DNA of 64,000 nt from Lates calcarifer (GCF_001640805.2 NC_066844.1:9522209-9586208); one strand, 5' to 3'. Shown: positions 13,514-26,802, numbered from the stretch's first letter. Numbers and translations are program-made. Notes: generated by a model not told the origin, from the sequence alone.

Positions 13514-14369
13514 TAGGGCTGCACAATCATGACCAAAATGATAATCACAGTTATTTTGATCAATATTAAGATCATGATTATTTTTCATGATTATTCATTG
13601 ATTTTAGGAATGCGATATTTTCATTGCACTTTCACATTAAATAAACAAGTACCACTTGCACTTCCATGTCCATCCTACTAATTTAAGACTGGCCCTTATT
13701 CACAGTTCATCTCCTGGATGAAAAATATAGATACATTTTTAACAAAACTTTTTTTTTTTTACCTAAAATTGAAACAACAGAACTGCTTTCACTCAGTGTT
13801 TATTAGACACATACCTCTGGCCAAATGAAATGCAACTGCATTGATTATAGCAGTTTGTCTTTGGGAGCTCGGTGGATATAGTGATATGCGCTAAAATGCC
13901 GCTGTTACGGATGAGTAGACGCTCATTGAGGTAAAGTTAGCAACTTTATTCCTCATGGCCTTCATGCCTTCATCCCTCTGTAGTTTGTGGTGTGCAACAC
14001 AAGTCTCATGCACTTTTTGCATATAATTTATTCTTGTTTAACATCATTTGGTCTAAATCTGGAATACTTTCAAACAATGGATGAAGATCTGTTTCGAGGG
14101 ACTAGCTCTTTGCCCTCTGCTCCAGACATTTGATTAACATTTTGCTGTCTGCTCTCTGATGTTACTCCTCTACTTTGAACTACTGCTTCACGGTGTGTGC
14201 ACAGTGGTGGTGACTGCTGGTTCAGGGAGTGCTTGAATTGATATGCAGCTGAATTTCCTATGACCGGAGTACATGTTTTTAATGTCAATATTGCAGACGG
14301 TCATGGTTATTTAATTGGGGAGGCCAAAATTGTGATCATGATCAATAATCAATTAATTTTGTAGCCCTA
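13514..14369. mobile_element. Non-autonomous hAT-type DNA transposon
   Basis: The left end reads TAGGGCTGCACAATCATGACC and the right end GTAGCCCTA preceded by ATCATGATCAATAATC. The ends are inverted imperfect copies (TAGGGCT with AGCCCTA, and internal GATCATGAT on both sides). The AGGGCTGCAC end is typical of fish hAT elements. The 856-bp interior has no transposase frame. Flanking 8-bp duplications are not clear, which suggests age. Confidence 0.6.
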
Positions 14370-16069
14370 TTTCATCATTGCGAACAGAACAGAAGTATGT
14401 CATTGTAACAAATGGTGGTCATAATAGTGGATCTACATCCTTCTCCTCTGAACCTCCCCTGACTTCTCTTCTGGGACGTCTCTTTGTCTCAAGGTTGAGA
14501 GGAAAGACTCCATGATGAAACCCATTTGTGAGGATCATTAAGTACATAAGCCTGTTCTAATGTAAACCTGACACAATTAAATCGTGAGCAATATTGGATC
14601 TCAAGGCCAGTGCTAATAATATTATTAGAGATTTTAAAGAGAAAAAATATGCCTTCATCCAGGAATAGAGTGTGGTTTAGAGGAGCACCAGTGGGTGTAG
14701 GTGACACCAGAGCTGCTGCTGTCACCATTCTTTTTCAGTATAATGGCTTATGTTTGTTTAATAACATAAAGACCTGACAGAAACATTTCAATAAGGATCA
14801 TTAACATTTACACATCACCAAGTGATATATATGAGTATGTACTGAGCAGGACATTTTACAGTAGAAAAATAAACTCATCAGCGTTTACACATCTACAAAC
14901 ACATATACTGTTCACAAACACAAACATATCGGTAACAAGTGACACTGACCAATAAGGTATTACAGTATGACAGTGAGCTTTGGGAAGTTAATATTTAATA
15001 CCATGGAGACAAAATTAAAGCTACAAAATGCATGTTCTGGAACTCAAGTTTAAAAGCAAACCACTCCGCTCCTCCCACCACCTCCCTCTTTCTCCTCTGT
15101 TGCGCTCCGACCAGCCCCTACCCCGACATTTGCGTTGTGTTGCTGTCTCTGCTAATGCGTGAATCGGGTGCTTGCCAACCTGTGAGTCAGCATTAGCAAT
15201 GCCTTCCATAAGCTAACACTAGCTTGAGGCCGTGGTGCGGGAGGAGGAGTAGATCAGAAGCGTGTTCACATATTGACTGACAGCTGTGAGCTGCCATCCC
15301 TGATTTTGGTGTTCTCTGATTGGTTAGAAGGGTGAGGCTTGCTCAAAAAATTTGGAATTGCTGCTAGGCTGTTCAATGAGCTTGGGTCATAGATGCCTCG
15401 GCCTCTAGGCATAATTCAACTAAAAATGTTAGAAAAAAATGTACATACTGTACCTTGAAGTTGCAATCACAAAATAAAAGATACCAAGATAGTTAAGTCA
15501 TTATGTCAAAATAATGAGCTTAAAAAGAAATATGAGCAAGCACTCAGTGTCTCTCAGCTTCTGTAAGTGCGCTGACTAAATCATTTGACATTTAGTCCTT
15601 ACTCTTACATCCATACAGTCTGCTTCTCAGCTGCTCCATGTCTCCATATCAACGCTGCTATTGATCCACCAGTTGAATGGACCAGACCCCATCTATGCTT
15701 CATATGACATGATTTAAAGCATGGACTGGAACAGTAAAGCTTTCATTCAAACCTTCCAGAGCTTTCAAAGATTCAGATCAGTGTGCCTAGCTTGCTCAAC
15801 TGCTCTTTGTGCTCTAATAACGGGTGAGACCAGAGAGGTCAACCTCTCTATTTCAGAAAGATGTGAGCCTCAGTGCCCTGTCATGACTGCTGAACCTCTG
15901 AGCTGCTCCCTAGTGTCAGATGGATGTGGAGATATGGAGCTGGCAGGGAGGAGAATTCTTTGTTCTGCTCAGACAGATCATCCCGATAGCTGATCTACAT
16001 CTACATCTGTAAAGGGAAATGAAATGCCACTTTTTCATTTGTGTTTTATGCTTTTATAGTACATGGATG

Positions 16070-16501
16070 CAGGGCCCCAGACTTCAATCATTTAGTTGCA
16101 TTTTTGCAACCATTTTTGGAGACACTGTTACTAAGTTTTGAAACTTGTAAATATGCCTCCCCTCCCTGTTCTGAGGTTGGGTCCAGTGTTTCCTATAAAT
16201 TACTTTGTTTCTAAATCAACACTGACCACCACAACTATTTCATCATTTATAGCTGTGCTGCTTCTCTGTCCTGTCTGCCTAGGGCAGGGCTGCATTCTCA
16301 GATTTTGCTAGTAATTTCCTTAAAAATAAAACAATATTGTTATTTCTGTAAACAAATTATTTATCAGTAATATAGTTAAAAATTGGAAAAAATTTGAATG
16401 TGTTGTGTCAAATGTTGATTTGTGGTGTTCCAAACTTTTGTGCTGGTACAAAAGCTAAATTTTCAGTTCAAACCAGTAGAAAACATTAGTCTGCAGCCCT
16501 G
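16070..16501. mobile_element. Possible second non-autonomous hAT-like element
   Basis: The left end CAGGGCCCCAGACT and the right end AGTCTGCAGCCCTG are inverted copies with two mismatches (12 of 14). Spacing is 432 bp. No internal coding frame and no clear target-site duplication are seen. Confidence 0.4.
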
Positions 16502-17867
16502 GATACCTCTCTGTCTATTGTGTTGTTTGGTTGTGTGCTTTTCAGACACTGATAACTTCAGATCCAAATGTTTCTAACAGAGGCAGTGAGTATTGTGTCC
16601 GTGGTGGATATAAACATTATATCCTATTTACAATACGCTGGCATGGCTGAGAAACCAGGATATGGTGGGAGGGATATTCCTAACATATCTGAGAAATAAA
16701 TACAAGTGCATAATCCTCTTTCTTTGGCCTAAGCTTTGTTAAAACCCAACTTTACATTGTGTCTTTATTTGCCTTCTAAACCCCACACACTGTCCCTTCT
16801 GGAGTGCTGATGAAACTAAACTATATCCTCTCTCATGTAAAAATGTGACAGTCTTGGGTTTTTCAGATATTATGTAATTTCCTTAAGATATCACACAATA
16901 AGTCCAAGAAATTCAGACTTGTGAGGCTATCTCATTTCTCCACTCCATATAAATATACAATATCTACAAATTGATTGATCATATTGGCCAAGGTTGATGT
17001 ATTAGTTTAGGCTTTATAACAGATTTCAGGATTAACATCATAAACTAAGGGTGGAAAACAAATTTGAATAAGGAAAGGATATTCAATGCTATTCTATGCA
17101 TGAGTCATATTTCACATTTACCGCCAGATTGGCAAAATAAATCAGGACTAATCAATGCGTTATTTACTATAAACTCAAGACTTTCAGGTGTTCACTGAAA
17201 TCAGAGCGTTTTCTGGGGACAGTTTTAGAATCCTGACATAAAAAGATGTTCATTTTGTCTCAGCTTACCATGGGCTAAGGGTAATATGGGTGTAGGTATG
17301 GAGCATGTTCAGTCCTGGGGGAATTAAATAATGTAAAAGTCCATTTTAATCCTTTTTATTCCTCTCACTTAAGTCACAGCAGAAGTCAGCACAAGTCTGT
17401 CTCTGCAGACTTTCCAGAATCATAATGTGAAAGGTGATCTTGTGGGAAAAATGTATTTCCAGCAACAGTGTAGCAGGGCTCATTGCTATCATCTGTCTGC
17501 ATGCCAGCTTTTATCTTTCATAACCTGTTCACAGTACTTAGTCATCACTGATGTCTTTTCTTAGTACTTCACATCTTTTTAGTATCATGCTACTTATCTT
17601 TTATTCTCCCATTGCTGATCAAACAACTCTCTTTGCATTTTCTCTGTTGGAGTGGGATGGCATCTGTTTTGTGACCTTATGAATCAATAACTTTTCATCA
17701 GTCAGTTACTTAAGCGCATTTAAGCAGAATGTAACTAGAATGTAACAGATGTGAGATGAACTACTGTTAGAAGCTTATCTAAAGGTAAAATAGTGACATA
17801 ATGTTGCTTTAAGTTTTTGTAAGCTGTTTGTATAAAACATAGGAGATCCTCATTCTAATGTTTTGTA

Positions 17868-18190
17868 GCACAACCTTTTGAGGCAATCACTGCAATCAAG
17901 TGCTTCTTGTAGCTTTTCATGAGACCTCGCTCAGCTGGTAGTTCTCTGCTCTCAGGTTTGATGGATGCTTTCTTCCAACTTTGAGTTTCAGTTCTCTCCA
18001 TAGTTGAATTTAAATTAAAATCAGAGCATCATAGCAAGTTCCTTCAAAGTGGTCCAATGTTCTCATCTTATTCATTCTTGGTTGATTTTAGATGTTTGTT
18101 TTGGGTAATTGCCCTGTAGGAGGAGATGTGACCTGTGACTGAGACAGAGCACTCTGATGCTGGGCAGTGTGTTTCAAACACCCCTAGGAA
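17868..18190 (-). pseudogene. Decayed Tc1/mariner transposase fragment, C-terminal half
   Basis: Read on the minus strand, this carries remnants of the Tc1 order: a region aligned with the QxDNDPKHTA motif, a PDLNPIE-like area and the C-terminal 'CLIAVIASKG'-like end. The plus strand shows the matching AACCTTTTGAGGCAATCACTG and TTGGGTAATTGCCCTGTAGG. Multiple stops and frame breaks are present, so it is dead. It lies antisense in cntn2 intron 1. Confidence 0.65.
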
Positions 18191-18605
18191 ATACACATGC
18201 TGTTAGTAGAGACCAAGAGCATCAGAGTGTCATAGGACCGTCTTTGACGTCCAGAGGCTGAGCAGCAGAGAAGCAGAGAGAACCTTCACTAGGCATCTGC
18301 ACAACAGTTTCAGGAGCATTCACCCCAAAGTCCGGCATTGGAAAAGTCACCGGATCCAGACACTGCCATCAAAGTTTCCAGCTAAGAAGACAGCTCAAGT
18401 ACACTAAACATTTCATTACCTGCTCATGAGTGGGCTGATGCTGAAATAAGTAAATTTAATCTGTAAATCCCATTCAACAGACATCTCAGAATTTTGTAAT
18501 ATTTTATCATACAATTCATAGCCTTAACTATGCCTTTTTTTGTTGATGTTATAGTAGTATACTGACTTTAAATAAAAACTTTTTTTCTCAAAAAAAAAAA
18601 AAAAA
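18190..18605 (+). pseudogene. Possible 3' retrocopy fragment of an unidentified mRNA with poly(A) tail
   Basis: A 65-codon frame without an ATG (18208 to the TAA near 18406) encodes a basic C-terminal-like peptide containing FDVQRLSSREAERTF and ends in KTAQVH. A 3'UTR-like stretch follows, then AATAAA at about 18570 and, 20 nt later, a run of about 16 A at 18591-18606. That arrangement is the mark of a reverse-transcribed mRNA 3' end. I do not recognise the parent gene. A 3' end of an unnamed LINE is the alternative. Confidence 0.4.
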
Positions 18606-18606
18606 G

Positions 18607-21600
18607 ATGCAGCCCTGAGAAGTGTCTGGATTCCAGGATTCATGACTGAAATTATAATGACATCATCTGTGACATAAATATAAAGCTGCAATGTAGGTTC
18701 TTAGCATTTGCTGTTTGAGCAGTGAACACATGGAGTGAATGCCAATACTGTATGACCTGAAATTTTTAATAACTCCATGTAAATATAGCTGCCCACACTC
18801 CAGGAAGCAGGCAGTGAGCCAATCAACACTGGCAGTAAGATAGATTGAATCAAAACAGTATAGTACCAACATGAGTGGGTGCAAGTTTTCAGTAACTGTC
18901 TAAAAGCTGACAGAAACATCCACACAACAGACAGATGAATGGATTTGCAGCTATCTTTGCTAGTTGCTTCTGAGATACCTCTGAAATCTGTGAGTGTTTC
19001 ACTCAACACAGCTGGATTTTCAAGTGGTTGTTGGACTGTTTTTGTTATGTTTTTGTCCCACAAATATGCAACTGCAGAGTGATGTAATCCTTTACAAAGG
19101 AGTCTTTGAAACAGACATCACAGACAGGACCTCAGGAACAAATCAGATACAATTCTGTATGAAATAAGATATATTGCAAATATGTGTCAAAAATATTTAA
19201 GATGCCCCTGAAACTTTAAAAAATATAACTGAGCATTTAGCGTCTAGGCTTTTTTCTACTTTCCATTCAGTAGTTTTATCTCGCTTTCTCACTGCTTTTT
19301 CTCATTATGATTGATTCCCTATTGTTTATTTTCTATTACCTGACCAATAATGCACAACAGTATCATAAATTCTGCTGACAGGTGTGTTAGTGATAGAAAC
19401 AGACATCACGAGGCAAATACCAGCTTCTAAGGCACAGCAGTCCCATACTGCTAGTCAAGTTAGAAGCAGGTGGGTTTGCAAGGATGTGCTTATATAGCAC
19501 TGTTGAAAATGCCAAATTCATTTACTATTTTTGGTGTGACAGTAGACATATAATGTACTGATTTTGCACATAGAAAGATACACACCAGACACCAGGCACT
19601 TATGATTAGAAATTTGAAATAAGACATTTCAGAGCTAACTCGGTGCTACCTGAAGATGTTTGTCAGTGTAGCTACTAATCTTGATAAAGCAGACACAGAG
19701 AGAAAGCATAAATTAAGAAAATGATGGGGTTATATTCAATATGGAAAAATGATTACATAACCACAAATTGTTGCTATTGTTGTTATAATATATATAATCC
19801 AGAGAAAGCAACTATTACTGCATGACTATTAAACATAATCACTGTTGTTAAGGCTCTATATCATCTCTGTTTGTTCTGTTTTCATCTTGCCAAATTGCAC
19901 AGTTTATTTTTCTGACTAAGAGAGCTCTGCAGGAGGAAGGATTACTTTCTAAGACCAAAGTCGCTCATAGAGTGTTTGGTCACTTTTTGGACTGATTACC
20001 TTCTCTTAAACATCTGTTTTTGGTCTCTCAAGAACTTTCATGGCTAAGCTTTCCATCCACGGCCCTGTGTGCACTGCTGAACTTGTTCCATCCAATAATT
20101 TTCTCTTGCCTGAGGTCAGCTGTAAGTCAGCTCTGTCTGCTGGCAGGACAGGAAGTCAGAGGAGATGATGACTACTGAGAATCTGAGATGCTTGGTGAGG
20201 TTCTCAGTAGTTATCAGCATCTCCTCCTACGTTTTAGACTTTTAATCTTTTTTAATCTTGTTTACTTATCCATATATATGTTTTATTTAAGTTATTTAAT
20301 TCTGTTCTTTTATTGGTCCTTCTTCCCCTTCTTCAGCTGAGTAATTTGTGTTTAATCGTGTTCTGAGCAGAATGTCTGAAAATAACTGCCCGTTGCATTT
20401 TTACATTGTATGTTTTGTCTGACCAACAGTTCAGATCCCAAAATAACACCCTTATTGCAAAGATATTCAGTTTACAGTGATGCAGACACAGAGAATCTTC
20501 ACAAAGGAAAAGCAGGAACTAGTGAATGTTTGGTATTCTTGCTTGAAACACTAATTGATGAATTCTTTCTGCTGAGTTCAGATACAAATTAGATTGATTA
20601 CAATCACATGTGTCAGTCTGCCAGATACTGGAGTGGATTAGTTCTGTTCACGTGCTTCGACAGTTGAATTATCTTCATCTCTATCCAGACCAGGTAAAGA
20701 CAAAAGAGACTCTTCTATTGTAGATGCAAATCTCTTTTTGAAAGTTAATCTGTGCACTTAAAGTTCAGGTAGGCTTTCCAGGGGTTTGATGGATGGTGCT
20801 GATGGTGCTGACTAATCTGTAGGTGTGCAAGAAGGTAGAGAGTTCTCCTAAGTATTTGTCATCCCAGTTCTGCACTCATGTCAAGTGACTGTGAGCTGAG
20901 TGGGTTCTGTGAGTGGCGCTGTAATGGTCCAGTAGTATGTCACTATGTAAGTGCCCCTCTGCATGTGTGTATCAATGTTGTAAGTGTGGATTGCACTTCA
21001 GTAAATGGTTCTCTGTTCAACAGGACAAGAAGTGGCAAAGGGGACACATAGAGCCACTGTTGTTCCCTAATGATCAGATACACACACACAGAGACACACG
21101 GATAATAGATGTGTTTCTCTGTGTCCTGATGAAGTCAGCCACAGCGTGCATGAAGTCATCTTGCTCTCAGGCTCCCCTTGTTAGTGAATGGGAAACTAAT
21201 AGCTGGTTGAGGGTGCAGCAGGCATTCTGGAGATTTTTATCTTTCCCTGGAGCTGGCTGCCTAGGTTCTGGTGCAGGACTCCCTATCACGCACTGCATCC
21301 TCCAGTTTAAGCTACTGTAGGAGAATAGTTCAGTATGTCTCAATATGATCGCTCAGTTTTTCCATCCATTTAATGACACAGTAATTGTGTTTTCTCCAGC
21401 ATGTGGTCAGTCAGATAATGCCTAACTTGCATAAAATGGTGGCAGTTACATGGTGTACGGTCAAGTGTAGGAGTTAGCCTGCGGTGCTAATTAGCTGCTT
21501 GATTGGCTTAATGGTCTAAATTTATTTTTCATAATGTATGGTACATTTTTGATCATGGATCAGAATATTTTATTTTAGACTGAAAAGGTTGGCTTCTTTT

Positions 21601-22529
21601 TAATTAACTTTCCAGTGCAGCATTAAATGTTTTAGATACTCATAATTTTTCAGCAACTATTTTGTGACATTTGCTTGTGTGTTGGAGGTTATTGATCAAA
21701 ATTGATTAAAAACTGCATAATGATGAGATGACGAAGACTCTTGACTACAGAAGGGTAAAATGTGTGCTTGCTGCTCCTTTTGTACTTGTATAGAATCTAT
21801 CAGCTAGTTTGATGCCATAGTCACATTTTTGAGATTTGGCAGCGGTATGAATTGACCTCTTGTCACTTAAGGGTACTCATAACCCTTTCCTCTGTTTAAG
21901 TAAGTAGAGACATTTAGGTATATATTTACAGAACAATAATTTCAGCCTTAGAGGTTGACAGGTTTTGAATTTCTCAGATACTCTTTCTATGTTGTTTAAA
22001 GTCTTGATGCTGTATGTCAGGAGACCAGCAGCAGTGATAGCAGTACATACATATGCATGTACATACATATACACACATACATATGTACAGTGTATACACA
22101 CGTGAACAGTGAATGTAAGAAAGTCACACTGCAAGTTAGTAAATCTCTAACCAAATTATTGAATTGACCTTTAGGTACTAGTGTGTCAATTTTCAGACTA
22201 CTCTGTAATTGGCTCCAGACAAATGGGGCATAATATTTGAAGGCTGTCCTCCCAAGATTATTATTTACTGCAGGAACACACAGTGTCAGCCAATCCTGAC
22301 AGGGAGTATGTCTATGAATTACATCACTATAATGTAATACAGAGAGAAAAGTGACACAATACTTTTCCTGCTACACAGTGGGAGAGAGGACCTGTTCCTA
22401 TGGAGAAAACTAATTTACATTTTTAATTAAGTTCAGTTGTCTCAGTGGGTTTAAACCTTTAAACCATTTTATCATTGATCCAAATGCTTAAGTATTTATA
22501 AGGAACTTCTCAATTGGGATAGCATCTGA
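18607..22529. other. Middle of cntn2 intron 1, no gene recognised
   Basis: No splice-bounded coding segment or named repeat is evident. The 127-codon frame at 20937-21320 has no recognisable domain. A CATA/CATG-rich stretch with short palindromes lies at about 22043-22105. Confidence 0.6.
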
Positions 22530-23380
22530 AGTCAAGTCAATTTTATTTATATAGTGCCAATTCCCATTGCGAGGCACTGTACATATAGAGCAGGTGTAGA
22601 CCATACAGATCCCACCATGAGCACTAGGCGACTGTGGCAAGGAGAAGTGCAGATTTTAAGACGAGGATCAATTTCCTTAGCTCTAGAGAAGAATATAAAT
22701 TTTGTTTTATGTGCATTTAAAAAGTTAAAGGTTAAGAAAAGCATGCTAGGAATTAAATCAGAGCTGCAAATTGTCAGTGGTTGAGGGGATGGGGGTCGCT
22801 AGAATGTATAAAATAGTGTTATCTGCATAAAAATGTAAATTGCATCTATTAAGTAACCTGCCAATGATATTAATATAGATGGCGAATAATACCCTGAGTG
22901 TACCTCTTTAAAAAAGGTGGCCAGCTGCAGCAAAATACTCATTAAAAAGCCACTTCTAAAATTTTGTATTCCAATTATATAAGAGACATTACTAAATTGA
23001 AGGTTAGATTACAGGTTACAGTTATATAGGACTTGGATTTGGGCAAGTAGATGTCTCTGATATATATAATTGGGCAATGATCACTCATATCAAGTGGGAC
23101 ACCACTGGTGAAGTATTTGTGTGGTTTCTTGTTAAGATGACATAAATTAATGTTGACTTGTTGAGTTCTGTGCACAGAAGTTTAAGGCAGCCTGAGTCAT
23201 CGAATAAGCAATTTGGTTTGGATCACCATGAAAGTTAGTTATTAGAGATGCTGGTGAGAGCTCCTATAGCTCATTTTTAGTGCTGAGAACTCATGCTAGT
23301 AACTGTTTAGAGTTGCAGACATAAAGTGATATAAATGCCTCAATATTAATTTTAAGATTTTAAGATTGCAACACCACCGC
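22530..23380 (-). mobile_element. Composite non-LTR retrotransposon remnant with endonuclease fragment
   Basis: On the minus strand, 23175-22975 encodes a stretch with VPLDMSDHCPIIYI; SDHCPI is the conserved end of APE-type LINE endonucleases. GGGVAILKS is found just upstream on that strand near 23375. At 22530-22560 the minus strand reads GGCACTATATAAATAAAATTG, like a LINE 3' end. Stops and frame changes lie between them, so this is one or two dead copies. Confidence 0.55.
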
Positions 23381-23744
23381 CCATTGAGGGTCTGTCACAT
23401 CTATATATATTGTAACTATTAAAGACAACAGCAGTATCTTTTATGGATGGTTTTAATCAAGTTTCTGAGATTTGGACAGCCTTTGATTACAATGTACCAA
23501 AATAGTTGATACCAATGAAGGAGGGTCAGGTGAGAGAACTGGTTCGGCTAATGCTGGGAGTAGAGTCAGGAGAGGGACGGGGGGTATTTTGGGGTTGGTG
23601 TATGTTGTGTGAACACTCATGCATGTAGAGAGGATTGGTTCGCATCATGTGTTAACAGTGTTTGCCTTGTTGGTATGAATCCCATCTTTTCTGGCCACAG
23701 CTCGTATAGGAGAGATGTTGAGCCCTTACTCTAGAGGTCAGCCT

Positions 23745-24065
23745 CTCTGCTCATGTCATCAAGGCTTTTTATCTCTGTTTATACCTGTTTCTATTTAAAA
23801 TCCAGAGGTGCTTTTGAGGTTGTGGCTCCTAAACTATGGTGCAGCCTTCCCCTTTTCATCAGATCTGCTGAGACTGTGTTTGTTTTAAAAGGCTGCTGAA
23901 AATGCATTTCTGTAGGTTCTATAAATACTTCATGTTTGCCGTAAGTTTCTGTTGTGTGTTACATGCTTTGATTAATGTGTATGAGTGTATACATGTGTGT
24001 ATGTATGTATGTATGTATACTTTTATTTTATCCTATATGTGAATCACTTTGTAATTGTTTGCAAT
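23745..24065 (+). mobile_element. 3' end of an L2/Rex-like LINE
   Basis: One frame reads GAFEVVAPKLWCSLPLFIRSAETV followed by a stop within LKGC; APxLWNSLPxxIRSAxT is the C-terminal signature of fish L2/Rex-type reverse-transcriptase ORFs. A short AT-rich 3'UTR with (GTAT)n and (CA)n tracts follows. The copy is 5'-truncated. Confidence 0.6.
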
Positions 24066-26191
24066 ATAAGTATTGCGATGTGAGCTGACACACACACACA
24101 CAAAATCTTTCTGTTTGATAAGTAATAGAACCAGTCCAAGGTACCATCAGAAATGCCACCATGTTGTATCAATCAAAAAGGTATGGTCAGTATATAGTCA
24201 AAGTCAAGCAACATTATACTGATATGCCCTCTCTTGACTCAGCACCCATCAATAATACATCAATAAAACAAGAAAAACAGAGCTATGTAACTGCACAAAA
24301 TCAGACTGAGATCACAGTTAGGTCCTTATAAGAGACCTTCTGTGCAAAACAGCCTCTGTAAAAGCATGACAGGAGATAGCTAAGATGGCTTGGTGGGTCA
24401 GAACCTAAATTGGAGGAGTGATTTTAGAGCTTATTCACAGAATAGGGTATTAATGTTCAAAATGGCACAAAGTAAAGCAGACAAAACACAGATAGATAAT
24501 CCAACGTGAAATCTCAAGGTTGTTAGTTGGACACATTTTAGATGGAAAACATCAGTATGCCACTGAGATGTAATTGTGTTTCCTGCCTTCTTGTTTTCTG
24601 GTCCTGGCATATAAAACCAAGATTAAAGTCACTCTTTTATCCAGGAAGATAAAAGGGTCTAAAGGACAGTGCAAGGAGGCTGTGTGCAACAGTCTTCTGG
24701 GCTCTGGTCCTTAATTGAAAAATCACCTCCATGCAGCAAGCAGTTTAGGAGCCAGAGCTGACACTTACAAAACCTTGAACTTTTGTATGTTTGAAAAACA
24801 AACAAAGGAAATCTCTCTGTTTCTCCTGGCTGTGATGATTTGCTGTTGCCCAAGCTGAAGGATACAAATAGTTTTAACAGATTTGCAGGACTTTTTGTCT
24901 GAAAATCCATGGTGGGTGCTTCTGTGAAGGTCAACCTCAGCATAGACAGATACATACACCGATCAGCTTCACCACTGATTGGTGTTTATATACATAAATA
25001 AAGATGTGAAGAGAGGATTGAAACAATTCTTGCAAAGGCTGAAAATCGCTGAAAATCCTTGACATTTTGATTCTTGAAATAGGAACAGTCATTCCTCTAT
25101 TAGATGGAGAATTTAACCCCTGGAGTTCCTCCACCCACCAGCAATTTGAAGAGCACTCATCTGATGCTTTGATTAATATTTCTGTTATGGATTTACATAG
25201 GAACTGACTTCAAAAATTGTCCTGCATCATTTTGCCTTTACAATGAGCCATCATTTGCAATTACAAAACTACCAGGGGCCTTGTAAAATGCAGAGGAACC
25301 CTCTTGTCATCTTTTTCAGAAAGGGGACAGGAGAAACTTAACTCTGGTACCCGATTTTACCCTTTTAAACACAAACAGATATGTGCCTTCCTACACACTG
25401 TGTGTGCATAAGGTCAGTGTGGCTCAGACACACAGAACTGAGCATCTTGCTGACTGACCATCTGTGTGGTATGAGAGATGGAGGGACTCTAGGGCTGAGG
25501 TCTGCTGATTGCTTAGTTATTCCATACTTAGCTGCCACACAAAGGGGGTATGTATGTCAGTGTTCATAACTTGTTTCTGCTGCCCCCAGGTGGCAAAAAA
25601 ATCAGTTATCATTATTGCAGGGTTAGTGTTTATGGGACAGCTATGGGTTGTTTGCATGTGCAAATAAAACTCTTGTTCCCTTTATTGATGCTTGAAGGTT
25701 TCTTTTAGATTTTTACAACAAATTTTACCACTGCGGTAGTTAAATACCCTATTAGCATTCAAACAACAACAACAACAAAGAAACTAAAACACACCAATGG
25801 TAGTGCCTTTTTATCAGCCCTGCCGGTATTCCTTTCTCTCATCTTCTCTCATCTGGAATTTGGTGGTAGGACAGTCAGGGGTCAACATTCTGAGAAATTT
25901 TAGAGGGAAAACTAACCTGAAATGACAAAAGAAAAGTCTGGGGCACATCTTCCCCTCATCCCCAGTGGAAATGATCCCCAGTGCCGAACATTGGAAGGCT
26001 TGCAGGGCTCTGATTGGTTCCTCTATAGTACCCAGTCCTTCTTTCACTCCTTCTCTTTTACACTACTCCTTCTCCTCTCATCCAACTGTCTTTTTTACCT
26101 TTTTAAGTTCTTCATTTCTTCTCCTTCACTACTCTTTCTATTTGCTCCTTCCTCTCTCTAAATGTCTCCTGTTTTTCTTTTGAATTTCCAG
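24066..26191. other. End of cntn2 intron 1, no feature recognised
   Basis: The stretch from about 26020 to 26190 is a very long pyrimidine-rich tract leading to the exon-2 acceptor. Otherwise no gene, RNA or named repeat is visible. Confidence 0.6.
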
Positions 26192-26261
26192 TTTGCCTGG
26201 AGCACTGGTAGAGGGAGAAACAGCCACAGCGAGCTGTTGGACAAACAGCTGTAGTCAACAG
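26192..26261 (+). other. cntn2: Probable second non-coding 5'UTR exon of cntn2
   Basis: A 70-nt segment is bounded by a long pyrimidine tract ending in an AG acceptor (TTTCCAG at 26191) and a strong donor, CAACAG followed by GTATGT (26261/26262). It contains no ATG. It lies on the same strand between the promoter candidate and the start-codon exon. The splice signals are good, but use of this exon is inferred and could be alternative. Confidence 0.4.
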
Positions 26262-26751
26262 GTATGTGTTCTCTTGGTCTGTGCCTCATCACAGGCTCCA
26301 GCTATAGTGTTTGTTCATGACACCACACAATTATCCTTTTGCCAAGGTTTCACTTTTAAACTTGATGTTTACTGAAGTTAATGAGCAAATCACATTTGTA
26401 TCAGCTGTGTAATGGGATAGTGATTACAGGATTGCCACACTCTCGCAACCATCATGTCACAGTAACAGAGGTTATGACCACCACTACCATATGCACTTCT
26501 TACACATTTATCTGTGAAGTTGTTTGCAGAGACTTGGGCACAGCTAACTGAGCATGGTAATGATGCCTTTAATAGCGGGATGGAAAGAGTCAGAGAGAAT
26601 GTGTGTGTGTGTGTATATGTGTGTGTGTATTTGTCAAGAATTCAATCATGACAGTAATGTGATATTACTCATGAAGCTGAATCTCCCTCTTGCTTTCAGC
26701 ATCTCTATCTCCGATCTCTGAATCACCAAATCAATAGGGAGGGCCCCTGCC

Positions 26752-26753
26752 AC

Positions 26754-26791
<38 letters not shown>

Positions 26792-26802
26792 TGTGAGAGA
26801 GA

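Noticed and set aside
15721..15993. A 90-codon Cys-containing frame in intron 1
   Set aside because: No homology is recognised and there is no promoter or poly(A) signal close by.
20937..21320. A 127-codon Cys/Ser-rich frame in intron 1
   Set aside because: No signal peptide, domain, codon bias or splice context supports it, and the Cys spacing fits no family I know.
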